Shown: positions 10,212 through 19,215 of the stretch, in pieces
How the letters are laid out: each line of letters starts with the position of its first letter
Position numbering within the stretch: the first letter of the stretch is position 1
NCBI GenBank assembly: GCA_051453625.1
Contig: JBOZIK010000001.1
Coordinates: 184,851,695 to 184,873,524, forward strand
Direction of reading: 5' to 3'
DNA length: 21,830 nt
DNA from: Welwitschia mirabilis
Lineage: Eukaryota > Gnetophyta > Gnetopsida > Welwitschiales
Made by a program: the position numbers and the translations under genes
The notes under the pieces: model-generated
Databases searched by the model: none
What the model was told of the DNA's origin: nothing
Seen by the model: the letters and a program-made list of their open reading frames with translations, nothing else

Positions 10212-10301
10212 TAAAGATATATTAGGAAACGTGAAGCACTGATAACTGCAGAAGACCAAGGATGCATTAGGAAACAGGAAGCATTGATGACTGCAGAAGA
10301 C
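10212..10301 (+). repeat. Two tandem 45-bp units in an open frame
   Basis: Units 10212-10256 and 10257-10301 differ at 7 of 45 positions. Because 45 is a multiple of three, the frame stays open through both. Each unit encodes a version of IRK(R/Q)EAL(I/M)TAED. Confidence 0.7.
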
Positions 10302-10364
10302 CTCCCGGTAAAACTAGAAATGATACCTGCTCCTTTCAGAGAGCGAGCGATACAAGGCGGATAA
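10215..10364 (+). other. Coding-like open stretch with a 15-residue repeat
   Basis: Forty-nine codons and a stop at 10362-10364, directly after a TAA at 10212-10214. It holds two 15-residue repeats followed by LPVKLEMIPAPFRERAIQGG. The tail looks like real protein, but I do not recognise the family. There is no ATG at the start and no clean acceptor, so it would have to be a terminal exon with an uncertain boundary, or a pseudogene piece. It shares its reading frame with 9789-9959, 255 bp upstream, which may be chance. Confidence 0.25.
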
Positions 10365-10555
10365 GGAGCTTAGCCGTCGTTAGTGCAATCCACTTTAACG
10401 GTTGTAGATATCATCATTCTGTGTAAAGTTTTTAATTTACTTGGTTAACAGTGTGGTGATTTCATTGTGGTTAGGATTTCAGGAGGATTTTGAATTCCCA
10501 AAATATGATGAAACCCACATACATTACCTTTTTTGGAAGGAAAAATTACAATTAG
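10365..10555. other. Intergenic, nothing recognised
   Basis: Sequence between the open stretch and the LINE tail. It could include 3' untranslated sequence of the former or the target flank of the latter. Confidence 0.4.
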
Positions 10556-10569
10556 TTTTTTTTTTTTTT
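10556..10569 (-). other. LINE-A 3' poly(A) tail
   Basis: A run of 14 T on the given strand is A14 on the element's strand. It lies about 400 bp beyond the end of the zf-RVT reading frame, where a LINE tail is expected. Homopolymers are common here, so the assignment rests on position. Confidence 0.45.
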
Positions 10570-10739
10570 GATGTTTGAAGTTTGTAGGGTATGGGGGTTG
10601 TTAAGGTAGAGAGAATCAATGAACAAGAGAAGACACTTTAATGGAGCCCCAAAAAAATCTATTACTGACTACACCCTTGCATTAATTAGAGTCATAGGGA
10701 GAAGAAACTAGCAAATTTGGTGATTCTACTGTAAGATAT

Positions 10740-10843
10740 TCACATAAATCTATCCTTGTGAAAGCCTTTGATATTTCATATTGAAAAGCAATCACATAAA
10801 TCTATCCTTGTGAAAGCCTTCGATATTTCATATTGAAAAGCAA
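10740..10843. repeat. Two tandem 52-bp units in the LINE-A 3' region
   Basis: Units 10740-10791 and 10792-10843 differ at one position (T at 10769, C at 10821). The near identity contrasts with the decay of the surrounding LINE, so the duplication is much younger than the insertion. Confidence 0.85.
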
Positions 10844-10979
10844 CTGACGAAACACATAAAGATTTCATACCAATTATAAAATCATGAGAAATGTCTTTGT
10901 TACACTAACTGTGATAGCAACACTTCTACATAAAATGAAGAGTATTAAGCTAGAGAAGATGTTATCCCTTTTTCACACA

Positions 10980-11262
10980 ATTATCACTTGTATCTTGAAG
11001 TAACAAAGAGCCCAGATATGAAAAGGGAGTCCTGAGATCAAGCAAATAAAAGAGCTAGCCCCAATCTTAGTGGCCACACTACAATCCCAAAAGACATGCT
11101 ATGAACTTTTTTGGCTTTGATAAATAGGACAAAGTCGCTGATGACACCAACGTAATGAAGACAATTACCAATGGGCAAACCTTGATGAATGAGGCACTAA
11201 AAAAAGATTTTATGCATAGGATGGGCGTTTGAGTTCCAAAGAGTATGAAAAACTTGTTTTTA
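10980..11262 (-). pseudogene. LINE-A ORF2 C-terminus (zf-RVT domain)
   Basis: The minus strand reads through the zf-RVT domain that ends ORF2 in plant LINEs. There is an N-terminal helix region (SYSLELKRPSYA, then NLFLVPHSSRFAHW), LCPIYQSQKSS at about 11105-11137 and HVFWDCSVATKIG at about 11060-11098, then a hydrophobic tail to a stop near 10980. The second cysteine of the first pair is Y. Stops lie after SYA, after AHW and before HVFWDC. The gap cuts it on the N-terminal side. The domain is thought to help bind nucleic acid during target-primed reverse transcription. Confidence 0.7.
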
Positions 11263-11362
11263 NNNNNNNNNNNNNNNNNNNNNNNNNNNNNNNNNNNNNN
11301 NNNNNNNNNNNNNNNNNNNNNNNNNNNNNNNNNNNNNNNNNNNNNNNNNNNNNNNNNNNNNN
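11263..11362. other. Assembly gap, exactly 100 N
   Basis: One hundred N is a usual placeholder for a gap of unknown size. Endonuclease text lies on one side and zf-RVT text on the other, so a whole reverse transcriptase (normally about 2 kb or more) is missing here. Confidence 0.9.
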
Positions 11363-11888
11363 ATGATGTGTATTTGCATGCAGTAATGTGGACATCTTTG
11401 AGAGTATTCTATGTCAAAAAGTCTTTAAGGATTAAAGCTCCTCTGAAATTTGATTTATTATCCCTTAATTTTTTCTAGTGATATAGACATTGATTGAAGT
11501 CCCTCACAATGAGTCATTTAGATTTATCTATCACTGTCCACTATAATTCCTCTAAGATAGAGGCTTTATCTTGATTATTTTTAAGACTATATATGTTTAT
11601 TACAGTCTAAATTTCTTCTTTAAAGAAAATTATGATGTGATTATTGCTGCTATTAATTAGCTCGGCCTCCTTTTTTGTGGAGATCATGAGGCCTCTTAAA
11701 TTACCTTCGGCTGTATAGGTAAAAGAACTTCATTGCTATTCTAAACTTTCTATTTTCATACCATTTTTCATTTTTGTTTTCTTAAAAAAAAATTAATATT
11801 AAACTGAGTAATAAGATTTTTTAGGGTCTTTTTATTATAGGAGAATCCTAATCCCCCGTAATTCCATGAAATACAATTTATTAGGAGT
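11363..11888 (-). pseudogene. LINE-A ORF2 endonuclease domain
   Basis: An exonuclease-endonuclease-phosphatase (AP endonuclease-like) domain that nicks target DNA in LINE integration. It begins NCISWNYGGLGFSYNKKTLK at about 11880, the classic N-terminal strand of plant LINE ORF2. It continues through EGNLRGLMISTK and INIYSLKNN to RDFNQCL (11493-11504 for RDFN), where active families have GDFN, and KLRDNKSNFRGALILKDF. At least five in-frame stops and one frame change were seen. The start lacks ATG and overlaps the end of ORF1 in another frame. The gap truncates it. Confidence 0.8.
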
Positions 11889-12183
11889 GTTTTTACCCTT
11901 TTTGTGGTGCTTGACCTTTTTTGAAAGCATCTTCAATGATGGCTTAGGAGCTATAGCTACATTCTCTATTGTTTCCCTTTCGCAAAGGGTTTTATTACTA
12001 GGCTTGCCTCTCGTTTGAGTTTCCACATCATTAGGTTTATCAATATTTAAATGGTTTCTAAAGGTCTTCTTCTTTCATAAGAGATTGGAAGGGGTTGTAC
12101 TCCCTTTCTTATACCTTCTTCTCTTTGCTGTCCTTGGTTTCCTTAGGAAAAACTGTAGTACTTTTTACTAAGTCTTCCTTTAC

Positions 12184-12430
12184 TTATGTCGATATATGCT
12201 CTGGCTATGACCAGTCTTTCCACAAAAAGTATAGTTTTCCTTTTGTTTCTATTTAATGTCAACTAACCATTTTCTACATTCTTCTCTTACATGACCCATT
12301 TTACCACAATGAGAGCATCTTTTTTCAGAAGAAACACATCTCCCCAAAATGTGCTCTGATTTTTCACAAACATTACATGAGACTAGAAGATTCTCATAAA
12401 TAACTTCAAGTTCACAAATACTACATTTAG
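12184..12430 (-). other. Zinc-knuckle array in LINE-A ORF1
   Basis: In one frame: CSIC, then CNVCEKSEHILGRC (CX2CX4HX4C), then CSHCGKMGHVREEC (CX2CX4HX4C), then after one stop YTFCGKTGHSQSIY, a third knuckle in which the first and last cysteines are tyrosine. Such knuckles bind single-stranded nucleic acid. The first CSIC has no paired histidine nearby and may be part of a different zinc fold. Confidence 0.82.
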
Positions 12431-12774
12431 ATATTAATTTTATGGATTATATCTCCTTTGTATTCTCTAGACTCATCCATACAAGGAACTTGGTTAGAAT
12501 TAGTCTTGTCTGTTTGATGGTAATCCTATTTAGCTTGATCACTTCACCAAAATGGGTAGTCATTTTTCTTGAGAGATCTTCATCCCAAAATTCTAATGGG
12601 AACTTATGGATGCGGATCTAAATCGGTAACCTTCTAAACAGTTTTGGGTACAATTATGCCCTTGGAATTCATTTGGCTAGGGCATGACCCTGAACCCTAA
12701 AGAACCAAGATCCTCTCATGATTATTTCATCTTGATCTCATTCGTTGTCCAACTAGAAAAGCACCAGTCCTTCC

Positions 12775-13653
12775 NNNNNNNNNNNNNNNNNNNNNNNNNN
12801 NNNNNNNNNNNNNNNNNNNNNNNNNNNNNNNNNNNNNNNNNNNNNNNNNNNNNNNNNNNNNNNNNNNNNNNNNNNNNNNNNNNNNNNNNNNNNNNNNNNN
12901 NNNNNNNNNNNNNNNNNNNNNNNNNNNNNNNNNNNNNNNNNNNNNNNNNNNNNNNNNNNNNNNNNNNNNNNNNNNNNNNNNNNNNNNNNNNNNNNNNNNN
13001 NNNNNNNNNNNNNNNNNNNNNNNNNNNNNNNNNNNNNNNNNNNNNNNNNNNNNNNNNNNNNNNNNNNNNNNNNNNNNNNNNNNNNNNNNNNNNNNNNNNN
13101 NNNNNNNNNNNNNNNNNNNNNNNNNNNNNNNNNNNNNNNNNNNNNNNNNNNNNNNNNNNNNNNNNNNNNNNNNNNNNNNNNNNNNNNNNNNNNNNNNNNN
13201 NNNNNNNNNNNNNNNNNNNNNNNNNNNNNNNNNNNNNNNNNNNNNNNNNNNNNNNNNNNNNNNNNNNNNNNNNNNNNNNNNNNNNNNNNNNNNNNNNNNN
13301 NNNNNNNNNNNNNNNNNNNNNNNNNNNNNNNNNNNNNNNNNNNNNNNNNNNNNNNNNNNNNNNNNNNNNNNNNNNNNNNNNNNNNNNNNNNNNNNNNNNN
13401 NNNNNNNNNNNNNNNNNNNNNNNNNNNNNNNNNNNNNNNNNNNNNNNNNNNNNNNNNNNNNNNNNNNNNNNNNNNNNNNNNNNNNNNNNNNNNNNNNNNN
13501 NNNNNNNNNNNNNNNNNNNNNNNNNNNNNNNNNNNNNNNNNNNNNNNNNNNNNNNNNNNNNNNNNNNNNNNNNNNNNNNNNNNNNNNNNNNNNNNNNNNN
13601 NNNNNNNNNNNNNNNNNNNNNNNNNNNNNNNNNNNNNNNNNNNNNNNNNNNNN
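12775..13653. other. Assembly gap, 879 N
   Basis: An estimated-size gap inside LINE-A ORF1. Frames drawn across it are artefacts of the N-run. At 293 codons it is longer than I would expect between these two ORF1 parts, so it may also hide an insertion. Confidence 0.9.
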
Positions 13654-14119
13654 TTTTAGTTGCCATTCATTCTCCAATTTGATCTAGCCTTGGCCTTGGA
13701 CTAGATGAAATGAGCTTTTTGATTAAAATGTACTGAATTCTCTTCTCGATCCTAGGGTAAGCACCTTTATTAATATCCAAGATAAGGGTTTTGCATTCCC
13801 TGGAGAACTGAGTCTTCTCCATGTTGGGGGGCCAATCCTTTGAGGAAAATCCTAAAATATATCAAAACTGAAATATCAAAAGATTCCACAACTTACCCAT
13901 AGATAGACTATCTAGTGGTTGAAGTCGCCCCCATACACTGTGACTAGGAACCGAAACCACCTCCATTGATCCATGGTCTTCCAAGCCTTACTTCCTCCTG
14001 TGCTCTAGATCCATCAAACCTTAGTAGAGCTCCAAAAACCCTAGTAAAGCTCTCTCTCCAACTGAATATCAATCGCCAATAGATTGTTGACTCCTATGAT
14101 ATTAACATATTAAATCTGA

Positions 14120-15850
14120 TCACTAAAACATAGGATTTTTAACCAACCATATGCCACCCATTATTTGTTTTTAATTCTTGATTATTTAAAATTGGATTTT
14201 TATATACTCATTACCCTTGCTCAACATATCATTTGGATTAGAAGGTAGATCTATTCCTTTCGCTATACTCGTTCCATTATCCACAATTTCAAATGAGATT
14301 TCCCTCCTCCTGATTACCACCCTTCTTAGTGACTAATTCATTTAGGGACGTGAAAGTAGAATCACTTATAAGACCTTTTTCTTAAAGTTCCTTTGTCACT
14401 CTCTTAGTTAAAATGTTCTTAGCCTTATATTTAGCTAATAGCTTAGGCCATTATTTTTGCATGTTTTTGGTTTTTATAGCAATAACATTTATTAATCATA
14501 CTAAGATAAGTGATCTTTCAAATAATAGTACTTCCATTAACAAAGAATCTAATGAATTCAGGTAAATTTTTTAGCATATCTACCACAACCAAAACCTTAT
14601 AAATAGGTCTAGCTAGAAAACTTATGAATGATTTCATCTAAATAACTTGACTAATCTTAATGGCTACAATATTAAAATAAGGTGAAAAATAGGCTCGAAG
14701 GCCTAAAAACTTGATTAAAATTGGACTAGTGCTTTAGATAGCTTTTTCTAGGTTAACATTCTTTCTTCATGGTATTAATATTAAGTATGTGCTAAAGACA
14801 TTCCAAAGTGACTAATTAACCTAATTGATCATTTCTTTTATCTCAAATCTAGAAAGAATGAAATCTTTAGTTAAGTTCAAAACAATAGAAACATTAATGT
14901 TCTTGCAAGTGCAATGTTTTTAGATCCAATCATTAATATTAAAATGGAAGAAATTTTCCAAGTGAAAAATGCTACTGCATTCAATGGTTTAAATGTATTG
15001 ATAGTTTTATCAAATATACCCTATGAAAAATTGAAATCTATAATAAAGCTGTCCTCAACATTGTTGTTTCCATTTATCATACTATTATTTTAACCATTTA
15101 GATAATTTATCACCACATTTATTTTGCATCTTTTCACATTACCATCTGATAAGGATGAAAAATAATCATTTGGAATCATTCACAAACCCCACCTTTGAAG
15201 CTATTAGCCCAAAAAGGAATTAAGCACCAAAAACTCATGGATAACTTGAGAAAATATGATTTTTGAAGCTTGCATTTTTTAACTATAGTACTAACATTTA
15301 TATTCTTAAGTGGTCCACATCAGTTATCATTATTCCCTTATTCTTTAAATTATTTTTTCTTTTGTTTTGTGGTTTATAGGATGTAAAACTTGAGTTTAAT
15401 TTTAGAATGCTACCTTCCTAGAGGTACATAAACCCCACTATCATCAACGTAATGGTAGTGCCAAGCCAACTATCACTTACATAAGGTTTGTTAATTGTTC
15501 TTGCTAGTTATAATTGGTCAACCACTAGGAGCCTATTGCTAGATGGTGTTATGTAGATGGCTATAAGGAAGATCTAATAGAGCCCTAACTTGAAATCACC
15601 CTTCTTCTTCAACTACTGCCTTACACTCTGTGATTGTGTACACTGGGATCCTACATGTGACATGTCATTAAAACATTTTTCTTTACTGATGGAAACAGGT
15701 GGAGGTATGGTTCATTGTAGCCACCACAAGTACTTAATCAACTAGGGGTGGGTACATCCTTATGCAAGGCGTGACATGTAATCAAGGGTGGGAGTTTCAT
15801 ATCACGTTTGATGGGGTGGCTCGAGATGGGGGGTGGTGGAGGCTTTGTGA
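14120..15850 (-). mobile_element. LINE-C, ORF1-only remnant
   Basis: The minus strand carries LINE ORF1 text: ARPIYKVLVVVDMLKNLPEF at about 14560-14618, the strand-helix part after DUF4283, then FFVNGSTII and CYCYKNQKHAKIM at about 14460-14490, a knuckle lacking its last cysteine. A lysine-, glycine- and glutamate-rich tail (LNELVTKKGGNQEEGNLI, ~14330) follows. The upstream part to ~15450 is poorly readable coding text. 15640-15850 is richer in G and C and may be the 5' leader. No ORF2 follows: LINE-A begins at once on the lower side. The boundaries are estimates. Confidence 0.55.
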
Positions 15851-16180
15851 AGGTGTCCAATACAAGTCTAGAACACAAAAGCCACACTTTAACAAAGCCC
15901 AAAGAGAAGAGAATGCTAGTCTTACCCTTCAGGATGATAGCATAGAAAAGAATTACAATTTATTAAACTTTTGATTACAAAGTATTAAGAACAAGATCTC
16001 TAAAAACTCCTTTGGTAGTTTTTATATTCAAGCTTTACTAAAAAAAAGATAAGAATTTGACTCTCTCTAATAAAAATATCAATTAGATCACCCTGAAATA
16101 AAGCATGAAAACCACACTTCTAGAGAAAGAATACGATTTCTATAAACAAAGGGTACCACTCATCATTAAACTAATTCCTG
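15851..16180. other. Junction between LINE-B tail and LINE-C head
   Basis: This probably contains the LINE-B 3' untranslated region. No clear poly-T tract (minus-strand poly(A) tail) marks the end. Confidence 0.35.
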
Positions 16181-16420
16181 AGAGTATTTTGCATTAGAAT
16201 AGAAAAGGGATAAGAGAAAGATATTATAAACCAATAGAAGAGCCAAGAACAAAGTTGCTTAGCCAAATGACAATCCCAAAAAACATATTAAACGGATTCA
16301 TAACATTACATATTGGGCATTCAATGGGAGCACCTCTACTAGGTTGGTTCCACTTGCTAATTTGAAGACCTTGATATAGAAGAGATTAAAAGAAAAAATT
16401 AAGCTTTAATTGTACTTTGG
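16180..16420 (-). pseudogene. LINE-B ORF2 C-terminus (zf-RVT domain)
   Basis: Minus-strand ECPICN at 16306-16325 followed, after a frameshift, by YVFWDCHLAKQLCSWLFYWF at about 16225-16288. In active copies the Y before VFWDC is histidine. The arrangement CPxC ... H-VFWDC matches LINE-A and defines zf-RVT. Upstream text QGLQISKWNQPSRGAPI fits the helical lead-in. Confidence 0.72.
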
Positions 16421-17200
16421 GCTTCTAAAAATTCTAAAGAAAATCCTTCCATTAGTCTCTAAATAATCTAAATTTCATTTTTTATTTATATAGGTTTGGA
16501 GGTCATATCCATTTTCCAATAAAATGTAAGCCTTTGAAAGAGTAAATTGGTAGATTTTTTGATCATTTAATTATAATTAGTCATTTGTCCATAAGTTGTT
16601 ACCATTAAGACAATTGAAATTACTTAGTATGAATTCCATATATTAGAGAAAGGAAAGATCTCTCATTTGAAACTATCATTTGACCTTATAGGATGGCTAG
16701 CTAAAGAATAGAACTCCTTGATTATTAACTAATATTGCTTTATCTAAAAAAGGCCTTTTTGAGAAGAATTTCTAGCTTTTGACTTGAAATTCTAAGCTAA
16801 GAATAAAGAGTTAAGTTCAAAAGCTAAGGAACAATAAAAGAGTACAAATTCAAATTAAAAGACCTTAAGACTTTTAAGTGAGATAGATTTTTAACTTTAT
16901 TTCAACATCCCCATATTTGTGAGAAGAGATAAGAACCTAATAGCTTTACTATTTCTTTGGTCATAATGCAATTACTCTAATGAGAGTTATTATAGTAGGA
17001 AGAGGAAGAAAATTTTCCTTTAAAAAAATAATGTCTGAAAAGAACTTTCCAAGATTCATTTCCTTGGAAAGATTGAATAACCCATTTACAAGCTAGAAGA
17101 TGTTCTCGCTTAGTGATGGATGAAATGAAAGACCTTTAATACTTTTTAAATATCCTAGGCTACATGATAAAAAGCTTTATGATTATCCTCATCACCCTAA
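16421..17200 (-). pseudogene. LINE-B ORF2, region between RT and zf-RVT
   Basis: Heavily decayed connection between the reverse transcriptase thumb and the zf-RVT domain. Short coding-like pieces occur in several minus-strand frames, but no single motif is clear. It is assigned by position. Confidence 0.45.
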
Positions 17201-17861
17201 AGGTAACATTAAAGAATCTTATTAATAAACTTTGGAGACTTCTTTGCAGGAGTCATTAAAAAAACATAATAAACTAAAGTTACACAAAGGATATGCTTTG
17301 TAACCATCAAATTACCCACCAAAGAGAGGGATTTAAAAGGCCATTTGAACCTTATCAAATCCATTTTGCTAGAGAGAGTTAAGAGTATTCTAAAAAGCCA
17401 AGGGAATTCCTAAAAGAGAAATTTATCTATTGAAAAAAGCCATCTAAAAAAATTTATTGCACCAATAAGGTTGGGATAAAAACCTACTTTTGATGGCTTG
17501 GATTTTGTCCATATGAAGTCTTGCAGTAAACGGAAACCACTTCTACAACCACTTGCATGTCTTGCTCAAACTTCCTTGAAAGTAGAAAGGTATCATCAAC
17601 AAATTGATTGTGAAGGATTTTAGACCATCTAGAAGAAAGACTCCTCTAAGAATGGAATCATGCTTCTTATCATTAAACATTGATCCTAATGAATTTGGTA
17701 TAATAATAAAAAGATAATATATCAGAGGACATTCCTATCTAATAGATATACCCAAATTAATATGAGAAGAGAATTAACCAATAATATAGATTACAAAACA
17801 TGCATTTTAAATAAGCATTTTAATATGTTCTTTAGAAACATTCCTAATATTATGATTCTTG
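17200..17861 (-). pseudogene. LINE-B reverse transcriptase, motifs B and C and thumb
   Basis: Motif B reads IR, stop, ECPL then YLFIII at 17712-17745; active families have RQGCPLSPYLF, so the stop is CAG to TAG. Motif C is QFVDDTFLL at about 17585-17611, retaining the catalytic DD pair. About 250 bp further on, SLSLVGNLMVTKHILC at 17283-17340 corresponds to the conserved LSLAGR segment after the palm. The B-to-C distance of about 130 bp is normal. Many stops and frame changes make it dead. Confidence 0.8.
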
Positions 17862-17866
17862 ACGAG
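17862..17866. repeat. Target-site duplication, left copy
   Basis: ACGAG next to the TG of the solo LTR. The right copy at 18934-18938 is ATGAG. The single difference is C to T at a CpG. Confidence 0.65.
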
Positions 17867-18336
17867 TGATAAGTGGCCAACTTGTCACATTTGACATATG
17901 GTTTGAAGTGTGTTTTTAGGTCTTTTTATAGGTTTAATGCTTAAAATAATCACTTTTAATGTCAAGGATCAAATATTAAAAAATTATAATTTGGATAAAA
18001 ATTAATAATTATGGAGCATTTGTAGAAGCACTAGCAAATAAAGTAATTAGATTTGACCTACCAATAGAAGACAAAGCACTGAAAGATAAATCATTAGAGA
18101 ATAAAGCACTTGAGCAGATAACTACCTACTAGCAGATTCCACCTACCACCAGGATCCAAGAAGCACAAGTAGTAGTAACTAATAAATAATTAGTTTTATT
18201 GTTACTTATATGTAGCCATGCCTTAGTAATTGCAGCCACCCATCTACCATGAATAATCATTACATCTATTACTAAGTTTATATTATAACTGCTTATCAAC
18301 TACTTACCTACCACTCACGTATCACCTATCTAAACC

Positions 18337-18344
18337 TATAAAAA
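18337..18344 (+). promoter_or_regulatory. TATA box of the solo LTR
   Basis: CCTATAAAAATCC, a good plant TATA context, lies about 470 bp inside the LTR and 192 bp before the polyadenylation signal. It would start transcription of the parent element and could in principle start transcripts into the flanking LINE. Confidence 0.6.
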
Positions 18345-18528
18345 TCCCTTTAGATAGCTAATTTCCTCATATCATTCTTTGGCATTAAAGTATCTTGTGA
18401 AAGGAGTGCCTTGGAAAAGGGAGTCCATCTACTTGTGAAAGACGTCTCCTTCATATTAATCTATATTTCCTCCATTGAAGCACTACTATTTGCAAGAGGA
18501 TATAATGAAGTGTATTTTGTTAAAGGTT

Positions 18529-18534
18529 AATAAA
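18529..18534 (+). terminator. Polyadenylation signal of the solo LTR
   Basis: AATAAA within GGTTAATAAAGTGTGC. Its position downstream of the TATA box marks the end of the R region. Confidence 0.5.
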
Positions 18535-18933
18535 GTGTGCTTCATCTTTTTCAAACTCTCTTGCTTATCTTTCTTTTAGTCTATATTTTTTTGATTAATG
18601 TGACATTAGTTTGTAGTTGATATAGATTATAAGGTCATTCTAGGTAATAATAGATTAGGTAAATTGGTTGAAACACGCATTTAGAATTTGCATTTACGTT
18701 TTATTACATTTTATTATTTACATTGCATATTTACATTTCTTAGATATTAAAAACATAAATTCTTTTATTTTCTTATCTCTTTCTTTTAAAGAAGTAGCTT
18801 TTCTTTAACTCATTTTATTCTTTAATTTTACAAGGTAGATTGACTCACTTTATACCTTGTGTGATTACTTTATTACTTGAGAATGTTTGAGATCTAGTTT
18901 GCAAGTTACGTAAGCACAACACATAACACAACA

Positions 18934-18938
18934 ATGAG
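18934..18938. repeat. Target-site duplication, right copy
   Basis: ATGAG directly after the CA terminus. It matches the left copy ACGAG at four of five bases. Confidence 0.65.
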
Positions 18939-19215
18939 GTGTAAGACATAGGTTTAATCTAGTCTATCATAAGCTTTTAAAAAATATACTTCCAACAAAA
19001 GAGATTTTTAAAAAGAAGTAGATGCTTGATTCATACATTTCATAACTATAATAATAGTGTCTAAAATAATTTTTTTTTTCAAATATTGTTTGCTCCTTTC
19101 TAATAAGATTAAGGAGAAAGTTCTTTAACCTATTAGCTATACCTTTTGCAATAATTTTATAAATAACATTCAACAAAGTAATGGGTGTTCAATCATTGAT
19201 TAGGGAAGAATCACC
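18939..19215 (-). pseudogene. LINE-B reverse transcriptase, fingers to motif A
   Basis: The minus strand reads LLNVIYKIIAKGIANRLK (about 19118-19172), the highly conserved LINE RT segment that follows the DWRPI motif. Then IRKEQT and, after a frameshift, FLKAYDRLD (motif A, about 18955-18985) with its catalytic aspartate. Text just upstream (INDWTPIT after a frameshift) supplies the preceding motif. Immediately after motif A the reading is cut by the solo LTR. Confidence 0.85.

Larger units (their letters stand above)
11835..13966 (-). pseudogene. LINE-A ORF1 (DUF4283-like, zinc knuckles)
   Basis: The RNA-binding ORF1 protein of a plant LINE. The start is taken as the ATG at 13966-13964 (MEVVSVPSHSVWGRLQPLDS); one stop later the frame continues FSSKDWPPNMEKTQFSREC up to the 879-N gap. 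After the gap come GSWFF at about 12713 and then IRIHKFPLEFWDEDLSRKM, matching the DUF4283 pattern of a glycine-tryptophan-phenylalanine turn followed by a (V/I)R...LP..FW segment. A cysteine-histidine array follows at 12184-12430, then a basic linker and a tail ending at 11835 in the same frame. Stops interrupt it throughout. ORF1 normally coats LINE RNA and carries it to the nucleus. Confidence 0.72.
10556..14110 (-). mobile_element. LINE-A, decayed non-LTR retrotransposon
   Basis: A minus-strand plant L1-type LINE reconstructed from its parts. From high to low coordinate these are 5' leader, ORF1 (start at about 13966), ORF2 endonuclease (11888-11363), a 100-N gap, the zf-RVT tail (11262-10980), a 3' untranslated region and a terminal A tract (14 T at 10556-10569 on the given strand). 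The reverse transcriptase is absent from the readable sequence and would fall in the gap. Many in-frame stops make it inactive. The 5' limit (~14095-14115) is estimated from where the ORF1 leader gives way to the tail of the next LINE; no target duplication was found. Confidence 0.75.
17867..18933 (+). mobile_element. Solo LTR inserted in LINE-B reverse transcriptase
   Basis: A 1067-bp segment with TG...CA ends (TGATAAGTGG ... CACAACA), flanked by ACGAG and ATGAG. It has promoter-to-terminator order on the plus strand: a ~470-bp U3, a TATA box at 18337-18344 and an AATAAA at 18529-18534, then U5 to the end. LINE reverse transcriptase text stops on one side and resumes on the other with correct spacing, which independently fixes the borders. 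Nothing internal to an LTR element (primer-binding site, gag, pol) is present. It is therefore best explained as a solo LTR left by recombination between the two LTRs of a full element. The superfamily cannot be told from an LTR alone. Confidence 0.8.

Noticed and set aside
11210-11478. Open frames running across the 100-N gap
   Set aside because: They are open only because N has no stop codons. The real content is zf-RVT on one side and endonuclease on the other.
12684-13682. Open frames of more than 300 codons on both strands
   Set aside because: Nearly all of their length is the 879-N gap.
15762-15974. Plus-strand 70-codon frame with a GC-rich start
   Set aside because: No recognised motif; it lies on the strand opposite the LINE array, in probable LINE 5' leader and 3' tail sequence.
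18967-19176. A 69-residue minus-strand protein starting at the ATG near 19176
   Set aside because: It is an internal piece of the LINE-B reverse transcriptase; the ATG is the methionine position before LNVIYK, not a translation start, and a frameshift spoils motif A in this frame.
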